In this document: positions 16,955 to 26,707 of the stretch, piece by piece
How positions within the stretch are numbered: the stretch's first letter is position 1
Layout of the letters: the number at the start of each line of letters is the position of its first letter
NCBI GenBank assembly: GCA_945906795.1
Contig: CAMDRO010000027.1
Location: 1-32,015, forward strand
Direction: 5' to 3'
Source: Spirosoma fluviale
GTDB lineage: Bacteria; Bacteroidota; Bacteroidia; Cytophagales; Spirosomataceae
Length of the DNA: 32,015 nucleotides
Translations under genes and position numbers: made by a program
Notes under the pieces: model-generated
The model's database searches: none
Told to the model about the DNA's origin: nothing
Seen by the model: only the letters and a program-made list of their open reading frames with translations

Positions 16955-17533
16955 ATGAAAAAAACGGAACAATTTCCTTTTCAAAACTATTGGAACGAAA
17001 AATGGGAAAGGATCGACTTTCCAGAATTCGTCGAGCAAATCCATTATGAAATTTCCAATTACGGTCGAATAAAAAGCTTTCAAAATACAGAGGAAGGCGT
17101 TTTAATTCAAGGATCACTCATCCAAGGATACCATTCTCTTAACGTTCGCTTTCAAAATAAATCGGTCAACAACTATTTACATAAGTTGGTGGCCAAGCAT
17201 TTTTGCATCCGTCAAATTCCAATTGAAACATTTGTGATACATCTTGATTTTAATAAACAAAACAACCGAGCAGAAAATCTACAATGGGCGGACCGAAGTA
17301 AAGTTACTGAGCATAATAAAAATAACCCATCGGTTATCAATCGGCTTATCCCATTAAGGACAAAAAATTATAAATTAACCGAGGGTAAAGTGATGTTGAT
17401 TAAGCAAATGCTTCGATCTGACAAAAGTCGATTAAAGATGATCGCGAAACAATTTGGGATCACTCACACTCAATTGAACCGAATACGTTCAGGCGAAAAT
17501 TGGAAGCAGGTAAAACTAATCGAGGAGGTTTAA
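16955..17533 (+). CDS. NUMOD4-HNH endonuclease with C-terminal helix-turn-helix
   Basis: 192-aa protein with three parts seen in phage and intron homing endonucleases. Residues 17-45 are a NUMOD4 DNA-binding motif (WERI..YEISNYGRIKSF). Residues 71-121 are an HNH nuclease (LHKLVAKHF, then VIHLDFNKQNNRAENLQW) with His76, His96, Asp98, Asn104 and His120. Residues 140-184 are a helix-turn-helix (KLTEGKVMLIKQML..IAKQFGITHTQLNRIRSGENW). Nuclease residues appear intact. It is free-standing: no intron, intein or phage gene surrounds it. The stop overlaps that of metF by 3 nt, tail to tail. It could be a domesticated or recently arrived selfish gene, or a conserved host nuclease; I cannot tell which. 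Confidence 0.83.
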   Translation: MKKTEQFPFQNYWNEKWERIDFPEFVEQIHYEISNYGRIKSFQNTEEGVLIQGSLIQGYHSLNVRFQNKSVNNYLHKLVAKHFCIRQIPIETFVIHLDFNKQNNRAENLQWADRSKVTEHNKNNPSVINRLIPLRTKNYKLTEGKVMLIKQMLRSDKSRLKMIAKQFGITHTQLNRIRSGENWKQVKLIEEV

Positions 17534-18483
17534 AATAATGCCGATGCAATAGCCCGAACACTGTCTGACTTACTCATGGTATAAAAATGTAAAGCCGGAA
17601 CATTGGCTTGTATTAATTCTCTACCTTGTAGGATCGCCCATTCAATACCTACCTGCTTAACGGCCGCATTATTATCGCATTTTCGAACCTCGGAAACCAA
17701 TGCCTCTGGGATTTCCAAATGGAAAATTTCTGGCAATATTTCCAATTGCTTCAGGGTCGACAGAGGTTTGATACCTGGTATAATAGGCACTAATATACCT
17801 ATCTCACGGCATTTACGCACAAAGTCAAAGTACTTCTCGTTATTGAAAAACATTTGGGTCACCATGTAATCAGCACCCGCATCCACCTTCTGTTTTAAAT
17901 AACGTATATCTTCTTCGAAAGAAACCGCCTCGAAATGTTTTTCCGGATATGCAGCCACTCCGATACAAAAATCCGTAGGAAGTGATTCCGTTTCTTCATG
18001 CAACAAGATTCCTTGATTCATTGCTTTCACTTGGCCTACAAGCTCATTTGCATAAGCATGACCCCCTTGTTTAGGGATAAAATGCGTTTCTCCTTTTTCC
18101 TGATCACCGCGTAGGATCAAGGCATTTTCGATGCCCAAATAATGCAAGTCAATCAAAAAATCTTCCGTTTCTTCTTTGGTAAATCCCCCACAAATCACAT
18201 GAGGCACCGCATCCACTTGGAATTTTTGTATAATGGAGGCACAAATACCTAAGGTTCCCGGACGTTTACGAATGGGAATTCGAGTAGAAATACCATGAAC
18301 CATTTTTTCAATATACTCCTCTCGGTGATAAGTAACCTCAATAAAAGGGGGCTTGAACTCCATTAAAGGCTCAATATGGGACATCAACTCACCCAAATGC
18401 TGCCCTTTCATAGGAGGAATAATCTCAATGGAAAACAGGGTTTTCCCTTTGGCTTCTTGTAAATATTGTGTGATCTTAGTCAT
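17530..18483 (-). CDS. metF: Methylenetetrahydrofolate reductase
   Basis: FAD enzyme reducing 5,10-methylene-THF to 5-methyl-THF, the methyl donor of MetH encoded just upstream. 317 aa. Catalytic Glu20 is in FSIEIIPP. VTYHREEY (50-57) replaces the usual VTYG, LRGDQ (124-128) replaces LRGDP, and GVAAYPEKH, AGADYMVTQMFF and PGIKPL are all present. It begins 4 nt after the metH stop, so both are surely one transcript making and using methyl-THF for methionine synthesis. The C-terminal end overlaps the stop of the convergent HNH gene. Confidence 0.95.
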   Translation of the reverse strand: MTKITQYLQEAKGKTLFSIEIIPPMKGQHLGELMSHIEPLMEFKPPFIEVTYHREEYIEKMVHGISTRIPIRKRPGTLGICASIIQKFQVDAVPHVICGGFTKEETEDFLIDLHYLGIENALILRGDQEKGETHFIPKQGGHAYANELVGQVKAMNQGILLHEETESLPTDFCIGVAAYPEKHFEAVSFEEDIRYLKQKVDAGADYMVTQMFFNNEKYFDFVRKCREIGILVPIIPGIKPLSTLKQLEILPEIFHLEIPEALVSEVRKCDNNAAVKQVGIEWAILQGRELIQANVPALHFYTMSKSDSVRAIASALF

Positions 18484-18487
18484 ATTT

Positions 18488-21400
18488 CTAATCGTAATTT
18501 AAAACTGGACTTAACCATCTTTCTATTTCTTCTAAAGACATATTTTTTCTTTCAGCATAATCAATCACCTGATCTTTGGCAATTTTGCCTAAGGCAAAAT
18601 AAGTACTTTCAGGATGTGAAAAATAAAATCCAGAAACCGCTGAAGCTGGGTACATGGCGTAGCTTTCGGTCAATTTTATACCAATTTGATTTTCTGCGTC
18701 AAGCAATTCAAAAAGTCGTTTTTTCTCGGTATGATCAGGACATGCAGGGTAACCCGGTGCTGGCCTAATTCCTTGGTATTTCTCCGAAATCAAATCTACA
18801 TTCGATAATTTTTCCTCCTGGGCATAGCCCCAATATTCTTTCCGAACGCGCTCATGCATTAATTCAGCAAAAGCCTCAGCTAATCGGTCCGCTAAGGCTT
18901 TCACCATAATGGAATTATAATCGTCGTTCTGCTTTTCGTATTTCTCTAATAAAGCTTCTATACCCACCCCAGTGGTCACCGCAAAAGCGCCAATAAAGTC
19001 AGTTGTCTTCCCCTCAATAGGAGCCACAAAATCACTTAAACAACGATTAGGCAAATTACTAGCCTTTTGTCCCTGCTGGCGCAAATGATGTAACCAATAA
19101 GAAGAATCAGATAAATAATCCTTCGGCTCAATCGTATAATCGACTTTCCGATGAGCCCCATGTTTTTCACAGGAAACCTCAATATTTTTCTCAGTAAAGT
19201 CATGTAATATAATGTCATCACCAAATGAATTAGCTGGGAAAAAACCTAAGGCGGCTTTGGCCGTCAATAATTTTTGATCGATAATTTCAGCCAATAAAGT
19301 TGTAGCATCTTTAAATAATTTACGTGCTTCTTCACCCACGGTTTCATTTTCAAAAATCTTTGGATATTTTCCTGACAATTGCCACGTAGAGAAAAATGGA
19401 GTCCAATCAATGTATTTTGCAATTTCCTCCAATGAATAATCTTGGAAATACTTAACTCCAAGGAAGGATGGTAGGCAAGATTTAAACCCTGTCCAATCAA
19501 TACCAGAAGATTTTTCACGTGCCTGTGCAATGTTTAAATAATTTTTATCTTTCTGGCGAGCCGCATGAGAAATTCTAAGCTCCTCATATTCCTGCTTGAT
19601 CTCGGTAAAAATTTGATTTTGAGTTAATTCACTTTGCAATAAACGGCCAGCAACAGGTACCGATCTGGAAGCATCCAACACATGAATAACAGGCCCTGAA
19701 TAATGAGGATCAATTTTTACAGCCGTATGAATCCTGGAGGTTGTAGCCCCACCGATCAATAAAGGAATAGTAAACCCTAAACGCTCCATTTCTTTGGCGA
19801 CATACACCATCTCGTCCAAAGAAGGCGTTATTAAGCCAGAGAGTCCTATAATATCTACTTGATGTTCCTTTGCTGCCGCCAAAATTTTATCACATGAAAT
19901 CATGACCCCTAAGTCAATCACTTCATAATTATTACAAGCTAAAACGACACCAACGATATTTTTTCCAATATCATGCACATCCCCTTTCACTGTGGCCAAA
20001 AGAATTTTACCAGCCGATGAGCTTTCGCCAACATCCTTTCCCGCTTCAATATAAGGCAGTAAATAGGCAACTGCCTTTTTCATCACCCGAGCAGATTTTA
20101 CCACTTGAGGTAAAAACATTTTTCCTTCTCCAAACAAATCACCTACTACATTCATCCCATCCATTAAAGGACCTTCAATCACCTCAATAGGCCTATTAAC
20201 CAATTTCCTTGCTTCCTCGACATCTTCGTCAATAAATTCCGTCAATCCCTTTATCAAGGCATGTTCCAATCTTTTATTGACATGCTGTTGACGCCAAGCA
20301 TCATCAATCACCTGCTCTTTTCCAGCGGATTTAACGGTTTCTGCGTAAGCAATTAATTTTTCTGTTGCCTCCGAGTTACGATTTAATAAGACATCTTCAC
20401 ATAAATCTTTAAGCGTTATGTCAATATTATCATAAACACCTAGTTGGCTCGCATTCACAATCCCCATATCCATCCCCGCCTTAATGGCATGATATAAAAA
20501 AACGGTATGCATCGCTTCTCTGACTAATTCATTCCCTCTAAATGAAAATGATATATTGGAAACGCCGCCTGAAACTTTAGCAAATGGCAGATTTTTCTTA
20601 ATCCAACGCGTTGCTTTAATAAAATCATTGGCATAATTATTATGCTCATCCATTCCCGTGGCAACCGTTAATATATTCGGGTCAAAAATGATATCTTGAG
20701 CAGGGAACCCAACCACCTTCGTTAAAATATCGTAGGCTCGTTGGCAAATCTCAATCCTTCTTTCATACGAATCTGCTTGGCCTAGCTCGTCAAAAGCCAT
20801 GACAACAACAGAAGCGCCATACATTTTCACCTTATGGGCAGATTCAATAAACTTCTCCTCCCCTTCTTTTAACGAAATTGAGTTGACGATGGATTTCCCC
20901 TGAACGCATTTTAAACCCGCTTCGATCACTTCCCATTTTGACGAATCAATCATGATCGGCAATCGGGCTATATCGGGCTCAGACATCAATAAATTCAAAT
21001 ACTGAGGCATCATTTTTACCCCATCAATCATCCCTTCATCTAGGTTAACATCCAAAATTTGGGCTCCACTATCACATTGTTCCCGAGCGACGGCAATCGC
21101 CTCTTCAAATTTTTCCTCGCGAATTAATCGGGCAAATTTCTTTGAACCTGTTACATTACACCGCTCACCTATATTAACAAAATTGGTCAATGGCGTAATT
21201 TCAAGCGGTTCTAAACCTGAAAGCATTTGGTTATGGCCGGCCACTGGAATCTGATGCGGCTTATATTTTGAAGCTATCGTCGCAATCGCCTTGATATGTG
21301 CGGGTGTCGTACCGCAACATCCTCCTATGATATTCACAAAACCATGCTGGAGAAAATCTTCAATCACCTCAGCCATTTGCTCAGGGGATTCATCATATTC

Positions 21401-22246
21401 ACCCATTTCATTGGGTAAACCTGCATTCGGATGGGCTGATACAAAAAAAGGAGACAAATCATTCAATATCTTCACATAAGGACGCATTAAATCCGCACCT
21501 AGGGCACAATTTAAACCTACCGACAACAAGGGCATGTGGGAAATAGAAGTCAAAAACGCTTCTGTCGTTTGCCCTGAAAGAGTCCTTCCTGAAGCATCGG
21601 TAATAGTTCCGGAAACCATCACAGGTAAATATGTGTGATTCGGGTTCTGAGTGAAAAATTGATCTATGGCAAAAAGAGCCGCTTTTGCATTTAAGGTGTC
21701 AAAAACGGTTTCAACTAGTAATAAATCAGCGCCTCCGTCCACTAAGCCGCGAACTTGCTCTTGGTATGCCATCACCAATTCATCAAAGGTTACGGCACGA
21801 AAACCGGGATCATTCACGTCAGGCGACAAGGACAAGGTACGATTAGTAGGTCCTATCGAACCCGCCACAAACCTCGGCTTACTGGGATTTTTTTCTGTAA
21901 ACTCATCGGCCACTTCTCTGGCAATTTTAGCAGACTCAAAGTTTAATTCATACACCAAATCTTCTAAGTGGTAATCTGCCATCGCAATAGAGGTACCAGA
22001 GAATGTATTGGTCTCTGCTATGTCGGCTCCGGCCTCAAAATATTGAGCATGAATTTCTTTAATCACATCTGAACGAGTGATCGAAAGCAAATCATTATTG
22101 CCCTTAAGTTCGTGAGGGAAATCCTTAAACCGTTCGCCGCGATAATCGGCATCAGTCAAATTATATTGTTGAATTAAAGAACCCATGGCACCATCTAGGA
22201 CTAAAATCCTATCTAATAAAAGTTCTCTTATATCTGTTTTACGCAT
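18488..22246 (-). CDS. metH: Cobalamin-dependent methionine synthase
   Basis: Transfers the methyl group of 5-methyl-THF via cobalamin to homocysteine. 1252 aa with all four modules: homocysteine domain (about 1-325) with zinc ligands Cys247, Cys310 and Cys311, the same numbers as in E. coli; pterin domain (about 345-605, [15 protein letters not shown]); B12 cap and Rossmann domains (about 635-880) with the lower cobalt ligand His758 in DVHDIGKN; and the reactivation domain (about 890-1252) with SAM-binding [13 protein letters not shown] chose the ATG at 22246; the longer frame would use a TTG at 22273 with no homology. No cobalamin or SAM riboswitch is visible in the short leader. First gene of a metH-metF operon. 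Confidence 0.96.
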   Translation of the reverse strand: MRKTDIRELLLDRILVLDGAMGSLIQQYNLTDADYRGERFKDFPHELKGNNDLLSITRSDVIKEIHAQYFEAGADIAETNTFSGTSIAMADYHLEDLVYELNFESAKIAREVADEFTEKNPSKPRFVAGSIGPTNRTLSLSPDVNDPGFRAVTFDELVMAYQEQVRGLVDGGADLLLVETVFDTLNAKAALFAIDQFFTQNPNHTYLPVMVSGTITDASGRTLSGQTTEAFLTSISHMPLLSVGLNCALGADLMRPYVKILNDLSPFFVSAHPNAGLPNEMGEYDESPEQMAEVIEDFLQHGFVNIIGGCCGTTPAHIKAIATIASKYKPHQIPVAGHNQMLSGLEPLEITPLTNFVNIGERCNVTGSKKFARLIREEKFEEAIAVAREQCDSGAQILDVNLDEGMIDGVKMMPQYLNLLMSEPDIARLPIMIDSSKWEVIEAGLKCVQGKSIVNSISLKEGEEKFIESAHKVKMYGASVVVMAFDELGQADSYERRIEICQRAYDILTKVVGFPAQDIIFDPNILTVATGMDEHNNYANDFIKATRWIKKNLPFAKVSGGVSNISFSFRGNELVREAMHTVFLYHAIKAGMDMGIVNASQLGVYDNIDITLKDLCEDVLLNRNSEATEKLIAYAETVKSAGKEQVIDDAWRQQHVNKRLEHALIKGLTEFIDEDVEEARKLVNRPIEVIEGPLMDGMNVVGDLFGEGKMFLPQVVKSARVMKKAVAYLLPYIEAGKDVGESSSAGKILLATVKGDVHDIGKNIVGVVLACNNYEVIDLGVMISCDKILAAAKEHQVDIIGLSGLITPSLDEMVYVAKEMERLGFTIPLLIGGATTSRIHTAVKIDPHYSGPVIHVLDASRSVPVAGRLLQSELTQNQIFTEIKQEYEELRISHAARQKDKNYLNIAQAREKSSGIDWTGFKSCLPSFLGVKYFQDYSLEEIAKYIDWTPFFSTWQLSGKYPKIFENETVGEEARKLFKDATTLLAEIIDQKLLTAKAALGFFPANSFGDDIILHDFTEKNIEVSCEKHGAHRKVDYTIEPKDYLSDSSYWLHHLRQQGQKASNLPNRCLSDFVAPIEGKTTDFIGAFAVTTGVGIEALLEKYEKQNDDYNSIMVKALADRLAEAFAELMHERVRKEYWGYAQEEKLSNVDLISEKYQGIRPAPGYPACPDHTEKKRLFELLDAENQIGIKLTESYAMYPASAVSGFYFSHPESTYFALGKIAKDQVIDYAERKNMSLEEIERWLSPVLNYD

Positions 22247-22303
22247 AGACAAATAAATCTTTGAACGAATCAAAGGAGCTAAATAAAAAGGTTAAAAATC
22301 TTG

Positions 22304-22337
22304 TAAAGATACATCATTTCAACCGACCACCCATCAA
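22304..22337 (-). promoter_or_regulatory. Candidate promoter of metH-metF
   Basis: On the minus strand TTG (complement of 22335-22337), 23 nt, then TATCTTTA (complement of 22304-22311), one mismatch from the -7 consensus. The resulting leader of about 50 nt holds a small hairpin (arms CTTTGA and TCAAAG, 22259-22275) of unknown meaning. Confidence 0.38.
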
Positions 22338-22344
22338 TTTTGTT

Positions 22345-23097
22345 TTAAAGGAAACCTAATTTTTTAATTTTTTCAAGGTCTTCGGGACTATCAATGCCGA
22401 TCGTTTCAAATTGTGTTTCTACCGCTTGAATTGGGAAACCATTTTGCAGCCATCTCAACTGCTCTAAGGCTTCTGAAGTTTCGAGATCGGAGGCGGGTAA
22501 TTGGCTAATTGACTTTAAAATATCAGTACGATAGGCGTACAAACCGATATGTTTGAAGTAACGGTGATGCGTCAACCAATCTTCCTGAGGTAAACCGCGC
22601 ATGTAGGGAATGGCATGTCTAGAAAAATACAAAGCTTGGTTTTTATTATCTAAGACAACCTTAGGACAATTCGGATTAAACAAGGTATCAATTGTCGTAA
22701 TTTGTTTGACTAAAGTAATTATGGGGGCATTTGAAACCATCGCATTCGTAATTTCAATGAGTTGCTGAGGTTCAATGTAAGGCTCATCCCCTTGAATATT
22801 AACGATATAATCCATAGTATCAACTAAATTCGCTAACACCTCTGCACAGCGATCCGTACCAGAAAGATGAGATGCTGAAGTCATCATGACTTGTGCACCA
22901 AAAGACTGAGCCACCTTAAAAATGCGTTCATCATCAGTGGCAATAATAATCTGATCCCAACCCTTCACAGAGGCCACTTGCTCATAGGTTCTTTGGATCA
23001 TCGGTTTTCCCCCTAGATCCACTAATGGCTTACCTGGGTAGCGAGTTGACGCATATCGTGCTGGAATTACGGCTACAACTTTTTTACCTTGGATCAT
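22345..23097 (-). CDS. kdsB: 3-deoxy-manno-octulosonate cytidylyltransferase
   Basis: Activates Kdo to CMP-Kdo for the lipopolysaccharide core. 250 aa, full length. Nucleotide-binding VIPARYASTRYPGKPL (10-25), SGTDRCAEV (79-87), the metal site NIQGDEPYI (99-107), and the substrate-side HIGLYAYR and LEQLRWL are all present. It precedes metH with a gap of about 98 nt that contains the metH promoter, so it need not be co-transcribed. It faces the DUF4905 gene across a 69-nt divergent region. Confidence 0.95.
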   Translation of the reverse strand: MIQGKKVVAVIPARYASTRYPGKPLVDLGGKPMIQRTYEQVASVKGWDQIIIATDDERIFKVAQSFGAQVMMTSASHLSGTDRCAEVLANLVDTMDYIVNIQGDEPYIEPQQLIEITNAMVSNAPIITLVKQITTIDTLFNPNCPKVVLDNKNQALYFSRHAIPYMRGLPQEDWLTHHRYFKHIGLYAYRTDILKSISQLPASDLETSEALEQLRWLQNGFPIQAVETQFETIGIDSPEDLEKIKKLGFL

Positions 23098-23103
23098 AAT
23101 AAA

Positions 23104-23135
23104 TTGAGTTTATTCAATGAAATTTAACAAATTTG
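23104..23135 (+). promoter_or_regulatory. Candidate promoter of the DUF4905-LysM operon, with palindromic -7 box
   Basis: TTG (23104-23106), 21 nt, then CAAATTTG (23128-23135), one mismatch from TAnnTTTG. Because CAAATTTG is its own reverse complement it reads the same toward kdsB, and it lies almost exactly midway between the two start codons (about 31 nt each side). Only the plus strand has a well-placed TTG. Confidence 0.42.
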
Positions 23136-23166
23136 CACATAATTTATATTAAAATCGCTCTCGCTT

Positions 23167-23925
23167 TTGGAAAAAATATCCAAACATCTATTTGAATCAA
23201 CGATTTGGAGTATCGGATATTTCGGGACAAAAGAAATTCCTAAACTTTGGATTGAGCTTAGATCTCCCACAAAAACAAATTGGGTCAGTTTTGATATTTC
23301 GACGCGAATGGCGAAAGATATTTGCTCCTTTGACACCTCAAATAAAATAAAAACATGGTTAAAAGGCGTGGGGAATATCGGATTATTTCTTCGTTTAAAA
23401 TCGGGTGTAAATCCAGGCATTGAAGCCTTAGAAGCCTATGATTTAGCATCAGGAAAATTAATTTATGATGTTGCAATCACGCATTGGGTAAAATTTACTC
23501 ATTCACATATTCAAGTGGTTCAAGAAAAAGTTCTGTATTGGATTAATTTACAGACCGGCCATTTTGAAGTTCCCGAAGATCCAACTGATGAAGGCGCAAA
23601 CCATTTCCTTTTTGAAAACCCTGCTCATTTTGAAGAGAATCAACCGGGTTTTTCAGATTTCAAGTCATTTTTCAAACAAACTTTTGACGAAAATATAATG
23701 AAAGCAATGGATTGTTGGGATGGAAATGATAAGATAATTTTTTCTTATTATCTTTACGAGGATGGCTTAAAAAACATCCTTAGAGTGTGCGACAAAGCAT
23801 TTAAAACCGAGCACAAAGAAATAATTGCTGAGGGAGAAACCATTGGATTTAATACGTTTCAAATTTTCAATCGCAAATTGATTTATATTAAAGACAAGCA
23901 TCAACTAATATTTTATGAATTCTGA
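23167..23925 (+). CDS. DUF4905 family protein
   Basis: 252-aa protein matching the Bacteroidetes-specific DUF4905 pattern as I recall it: an early STIWSI strand, WIELRSPTKTNWVSFDI, an EALEAYDLASGKLIYD segment and a WINLQTGH strand. Repeated beta strands suggest a propeller-like fold. No signal peptide or membrane segment. Function unknown. The start is unusual: a TTG, since the frame has a stop at 23140 and no ATG or GTG before residue 49. The last 11 nt overlap the LysM gene, pointing to translational coupling. Confidence 0.76.
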   Translation: MEKISKHLFESTIWSIGYFGTKEIPKLWIELRSPTKTNWVSFDISTRMAKDICSFDTSNKIKTWLKGVGNIGLFLRLKSGVNPGIEALEAYDLASGKLIYDVAITHWVKFTHSHIQVVQEKVLYWINLQTGHFEVPEDPTDEGANHFLFENPAHFEENQPGFSDFKSFFKQTFDENIMKAMDCWDGNDKIIFSYYLYEDGLKNILRVCDKAFKTEHKEIIAEGETIGFNTFQIFNRKLIYIKDKHQLIFYEF

Positions 23926-24778
23926 CAAGCTAATTTTATTTATTTTCTTGTGCTTGGGTAGCATAAGCACTTTTGGAAGCACGCTTGACTCCTTGGGGCT
24001 AAAAAAGGACAACAACAAAACGTACATTGTCTATAAAGTAGAAAACAAGCAATCCCTACACTCGATATTAAAGCATTTTAATCTTTCATTAACTGAGTTT
24101 AAACAAATTAATCCGGAAGTAAATATCCCCGTCAATTCAGGTGAAATCATCTTTATTCCTATTCACTACCTAGATGAGGCCACAAATGCGCTCATAGCGC
24201 CAATAAAAATAGTCGAAAAAACAATTGAAAAAGCAGTAGCAAAAAAACAAGAAAATATCAACCCCACTGAATCAGGCATTCACGTTGTATCCTCAAAACA
24301 AAGCTTGTTGACCATCGCAAATCTTTATAAGATAACTATGGCCGATATTCGAAAATGGAATAATTTAACTTCAGATGTTTTAAAAGGGGGCCAACGATTA
24401 TTAGTCGAGGCTCCTAAAAATTTAGTCATCGACAAATCAACTTTATTAGCGAGTAAAAACGATAAAGGGGTAGAAGAATTAAAATCAGATAGTAAGGAAT
24501 CCGACGGTTTAAAAAAGACGATTGAAACGGGTATCGCGGAATTAATTGAAGTACCTGATAATTCTGGCAAATATTTAGCTTTGCATAAATCGGCGCCTAT
24601 AGGCACGCTAGTTTTAGTCAAAAATTTAGCAAATAATCAAAGCATATGGGTTAAAGTGATCGGCAGATTGCCCAACTCAGATGGAAAATTAATCATTAAA
24701 CTTTCTCCTAAAGCATTTGAGCGACTTAATGCAGTCGACAAAAGAATCAGGGCCGAAATCAGCTATTTAATTCAATAA
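23915..24778 (+). CDS. LysM and double-psi beta-barrel cell-wall protein
   Basis: 287-aa exported protein with a signal peptide (hydrophobic 6-21). It has two LysM peptidoglycan-binding modules (about 38-83 and 121-166, the second with LLTIANLYKITMADIRKWNN), a charged linker (about 168-212), and a C-terminal RlpA-like double-psi barrel (about 215-286: HKSAPIGTLVLVKNL..KLIIKLSPKAFERL). RlpA-type barrels can be lytic transglycosylases acting on bare glycan strands, but the catalytic acid is not obvious here and the domain may only bind. It overlaps the DUF4905 gene and is followed 1 nt later by a small membrane protein, making a probable envelope operon. Confidence 0.83.
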   Translation: MNSDKLILFIFLCLGSISTFGSTLDSLGLKKDNNKTYIVYKVENKQSLHSILKHFNLSLTEFKQINPEVNIPVNSGEIIFIPIHYLDEATNALIAPIKIVEKTIEKAVAKKQENINPTESGIHVVSSKQSLLTIANLYKITMADIRKWNNLTSDVLKGGQRLLVEAPKNLVIDKSTLLASKNDKGVEELKSDSKESDGLKKTIETGIAELIEVPDNSGKYLALHKSAPIGTLVLVKNLANNQSIWVKVIGRLPNSDGKLIIKLSPKAFERLNAVDKRIRAEISYLIQ

Positions 24779-24779
24779 A

Positions 24780-24944
24780 ATGCCAAAACGCAAAAGACCG
24801 ATTACGGTAGGAAATATAGTTTTTGAAATTTTCTTCATTTTATCCTATCCATTTATCGCCATATTCTCAGCCGCAGTTACTTTGTTGGTATGGATTTTTT
24901 CATTTCCCTCCAAACTAATTGCATTTTTCAGCAAAATTAAATAG
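24780..24944 (+). CDS. Small membrane protein, 54 aa
   Basis: Begins MPKRKRPITVGN, then one or two hydrophobic segments (about 13-42) with SYPFIAIFSAAVTLLVWIF, and ends basic (FFSKIK). The positive N-terminus suggests an inner-membrane protein with its N-terminus in the cytoplasm. It starts 1 nt after the LysM stop and ends 5 nt before the TIGR02757 start, fitting tightly in the operon, which is the main reason to call it real. Function unknown. Confidence 0.68.
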   Translation: MPKRKRPITVGNIVFEIFFILSYPFIAIFSAAVTLLVWIFSFPSKLIAFFSKIK

Positions 24945-24949
24945 GCCCA

Positions 24950-25729
24950 ATGAAGGAGGAAATCGTAGAACTTCTTGAGAAGAAATACGCATTTTTCAAT
25001 CATCCTCGGTTCATCGAACACGACCCTATTCAAATTCCCCATTTATTTACCAAATTACAAGACCGGGAAATCATGGGATTTTGGGTGGCTATGCTATCTT
25101 GGGGACAGCGCACGACCATCCTTAATAATGCTAAAAAATTGATCGATTTGATGGATGGAGTACCGCACGATTTCATTTTAAATCACAAAGATTCCGATTT
25201 AAAACGCTTTGAATCCTTTACTCATCGCACTTTCCAAAGTACAGATGCGCTGTATTTTTTACGATTTTTTAAAAGGCATTATACCTCCCAAAATAGCTTA
25301 GAAACAGCTTTTGTATCCAATCATGTCACAGATGAATTGAATACTGCTAAGGTAATCCATGACTTTTATACCTACTTTTTTGATGATATGTGGGCTCCGG
25401 AGAGAACCAAAAAACATGTATCCACCCCACAAAAGAATTCGGCATGTAAGCGAATATGTATGTTTTTAAGGTGGATGGTTAGAGAGGATAAGAAGGGTGT
25501 GGATTTTGGTCTTTGGAAAAAAATAAAACCCCAACAATTAATTTGTCCCTTGGACGTTCATTCACAACGAACTGCAGAAAAATTAGGTTTAATTGTTCCC
25601 GGACTGGCTAATTGGAAAAAGGCGGTAGAGCTGACGGAAGAATTAAAAAAAATCGACCCGATGGATCCTGTAAAATTTGATTTTGCCTTGTATGGAATGG
25701 GCATTGAAGAAAAAACAATATGGAAATAA
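24950..25729 (+). CDS. TIGR02757 (DUF2400) family protein
   Basis: 259-aa protein of a conserved Bacteroidota family. Signature stretches are MGFWVAMLSWGQRTTI (42-57), SACKRICMFLRWMVR in the middle, VDFGLW and ICPLDVHSQRTAEKLGL, followed by a predicted helical end. The helix-rich fold with a PLDVH motif resembles the HhH-GPD DNA glycosylase superfamily, so a nucleic-acid role is plausible but unproven. It overlaps the aldose epimerase gene by 10 nt and follows the small membrane protein by 5 nt. Confidence 0.84.
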   Translation: MKEEIVELLEKKYAFFNHPRFIEHDPIQIPHLFTKLQDREIMGFWVAMLSWGQRTTILNNAKKLIDLMDGVPHDFILNHKDSDLKRFESFTHRTFQSTDALYFLRFFKRHYTSQNSLETAFVSNHVTDELNTAKVIHDFYTYFFDDMWAPERTKKHVSTPQKNSACKRICMFLRWMVREDKKGVDFGLWKKIKPQQLICPLDVHSQRTAEKLGLIVPGLANWKKAVELTEELKKIDPMDPVKFDFALYGMGIEEKTIWK

Positions 25730-26673
25730 TAGTACAGGATGCTAAGGCTTCCAGCAAAAAAAAAGTAATTCTACATAACCCACAAACGGGTGAAAAAGTA
25801 GTCATATTGCCTGAAATTGGGGCAACTTTAGTGGAACTGGAATTGATTTGCGGAAACAAGCTGGTCCAACTAATTCACCTTCCGGGACAAAAATCCATCC
25901 ATGAAAATGACTTACACCCAAGTGCCTTATTAGCTCCATGGGTCAACAGAGTTCGAAATGGCAATTATTCATTTGAAGGCCGAAATTACCAATTGCCCAT
26001 CAATGAACAGAATCTTGGAAATGCCATTCATGGATTTTTAGCCAGGAAACCCTTTGAGGTTTTTGAGAAAAAATCCACCTATGAATTAGCGGAAGTATCG
26101 TTCATTCATAATTACACAGGTGATTTCCAAGGATTTCCTTTCCCCTTCCTATTTACATTGACCTATCGATTAAATAAGCATGGGGTCTTTAGTGTACATT
26201 TTAATTGCAAAAACACAGGGGATAGCCATATGCCCTTTGCCTGTGGATGGCATCCCTATTTTAAAATCGCAAACGCAGAAATAAGGCATTTAGAAATTAA
26301 ATTCCGTCCCACATTGAAATATATTTCAGACGCACAGATGATTCCCTTGACGGAGGAAACTGTATCATTTCCGATGCCCGTACGATTTTCAGAAACAACT
26401 TTGGACCACGTTTTTAAATTAGAAAGTCAAGCAGATCACCTGACTGAATTAACCGATACCCAATCGAAAATTAGCCTATTTCTAAAACAAAACTCAGCCG
26501 AATTCCCCTATTTAGTGGTGTTCGCACCCTCATCCGAAAATTGTGTGGCTATCGAGCCCATGACCGGAAATACAGATGCTTTTAACACAGGGGACGGATT
26601 AAAGGTCTTAAGCCCGAATGAGGATTTCACCAGTTTGGTGGAAATTTGGGTTGACAAAGCAAACCTTGGATAG
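25720..26673 (+). CDS. Aldose 1-epimerase family protein
   Basis: Galactose-mutarotase-like beta-sandwich enzyme, 317 aa, interconverting alpha and beta anomers of a sugar. Substrate-binding NRVRNG (76-81), His104 in NAIHGFL, catalytic His178 in GWHPYFK and catalytic base Glu279 in AIEPMTGNTDAF are all present. No signal peptide, so it is cytoplasmic. It overlaps the preceding gene by 10 nt as last gene of the DUF4905-LysM operon. It could equally act on hexose 6-phosphates, since that related group shares these residues. Confidence 0.88.
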   Translation: MEIIVQDAKASSKKKVILHNPQTGEKVVILPEIGATLVELELICGNKLVQLIHLPGQKSIHENDLHPSALLAPWVNRVRNGNYSFEGRNYQLPINEQNLGNAIHGFLARKPFEVFEKKSTYELAEVSFIHNYTGDFQGFPFPFLFTLTYRLNKHGVFSVHFNCKNTGDSHMPFACGWHPYFKIANAEIRHLEIKFRPTLKYISDAQMIPLTEETVSFPMPVRFSETTLDHVFKLESQADHLTELTDTQSKISLFLKQNSAEFPYLVVFAPSSENCVAIEPMTGNTDAFNTGDGLKVLSPNEDFTSLVEIWVDKANLG

Positions 26674-26695
26674 TTCGTTAAATAAATGATTTATG

Positions 26696-26703
26696 TACCT
26701 TTG
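26696..26703 (+). promoter_or_regulatory. -7 box of the DUF3078 gene
   Basis: TACCTTTG matches TAnnTTTG exactly. It ends 4 nt before the chosen ATG (26708) and overlaps the alternative upstream ATG (26693), which it therefore argues against. Transcription from it would begin at or within a few nucleotides of the start codon. Confidence 0.52.
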
Positions 26704-26707
26704 CGGC

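Noticed and set aside
22247-22344. SAM or cobalamin riboswitch upstream of metH.
   Set aside because: The region is under 100 nt and shows only a 6-bp hairpin; no B12-box or SAM-riboswitch core is seen.
26693-26707. Upstream ATG extending the DUF3078 protein by five residues.
   Set aside because: It lies on the -7 box TACCTTTG and would place MYLCG before a clean signal peptide.
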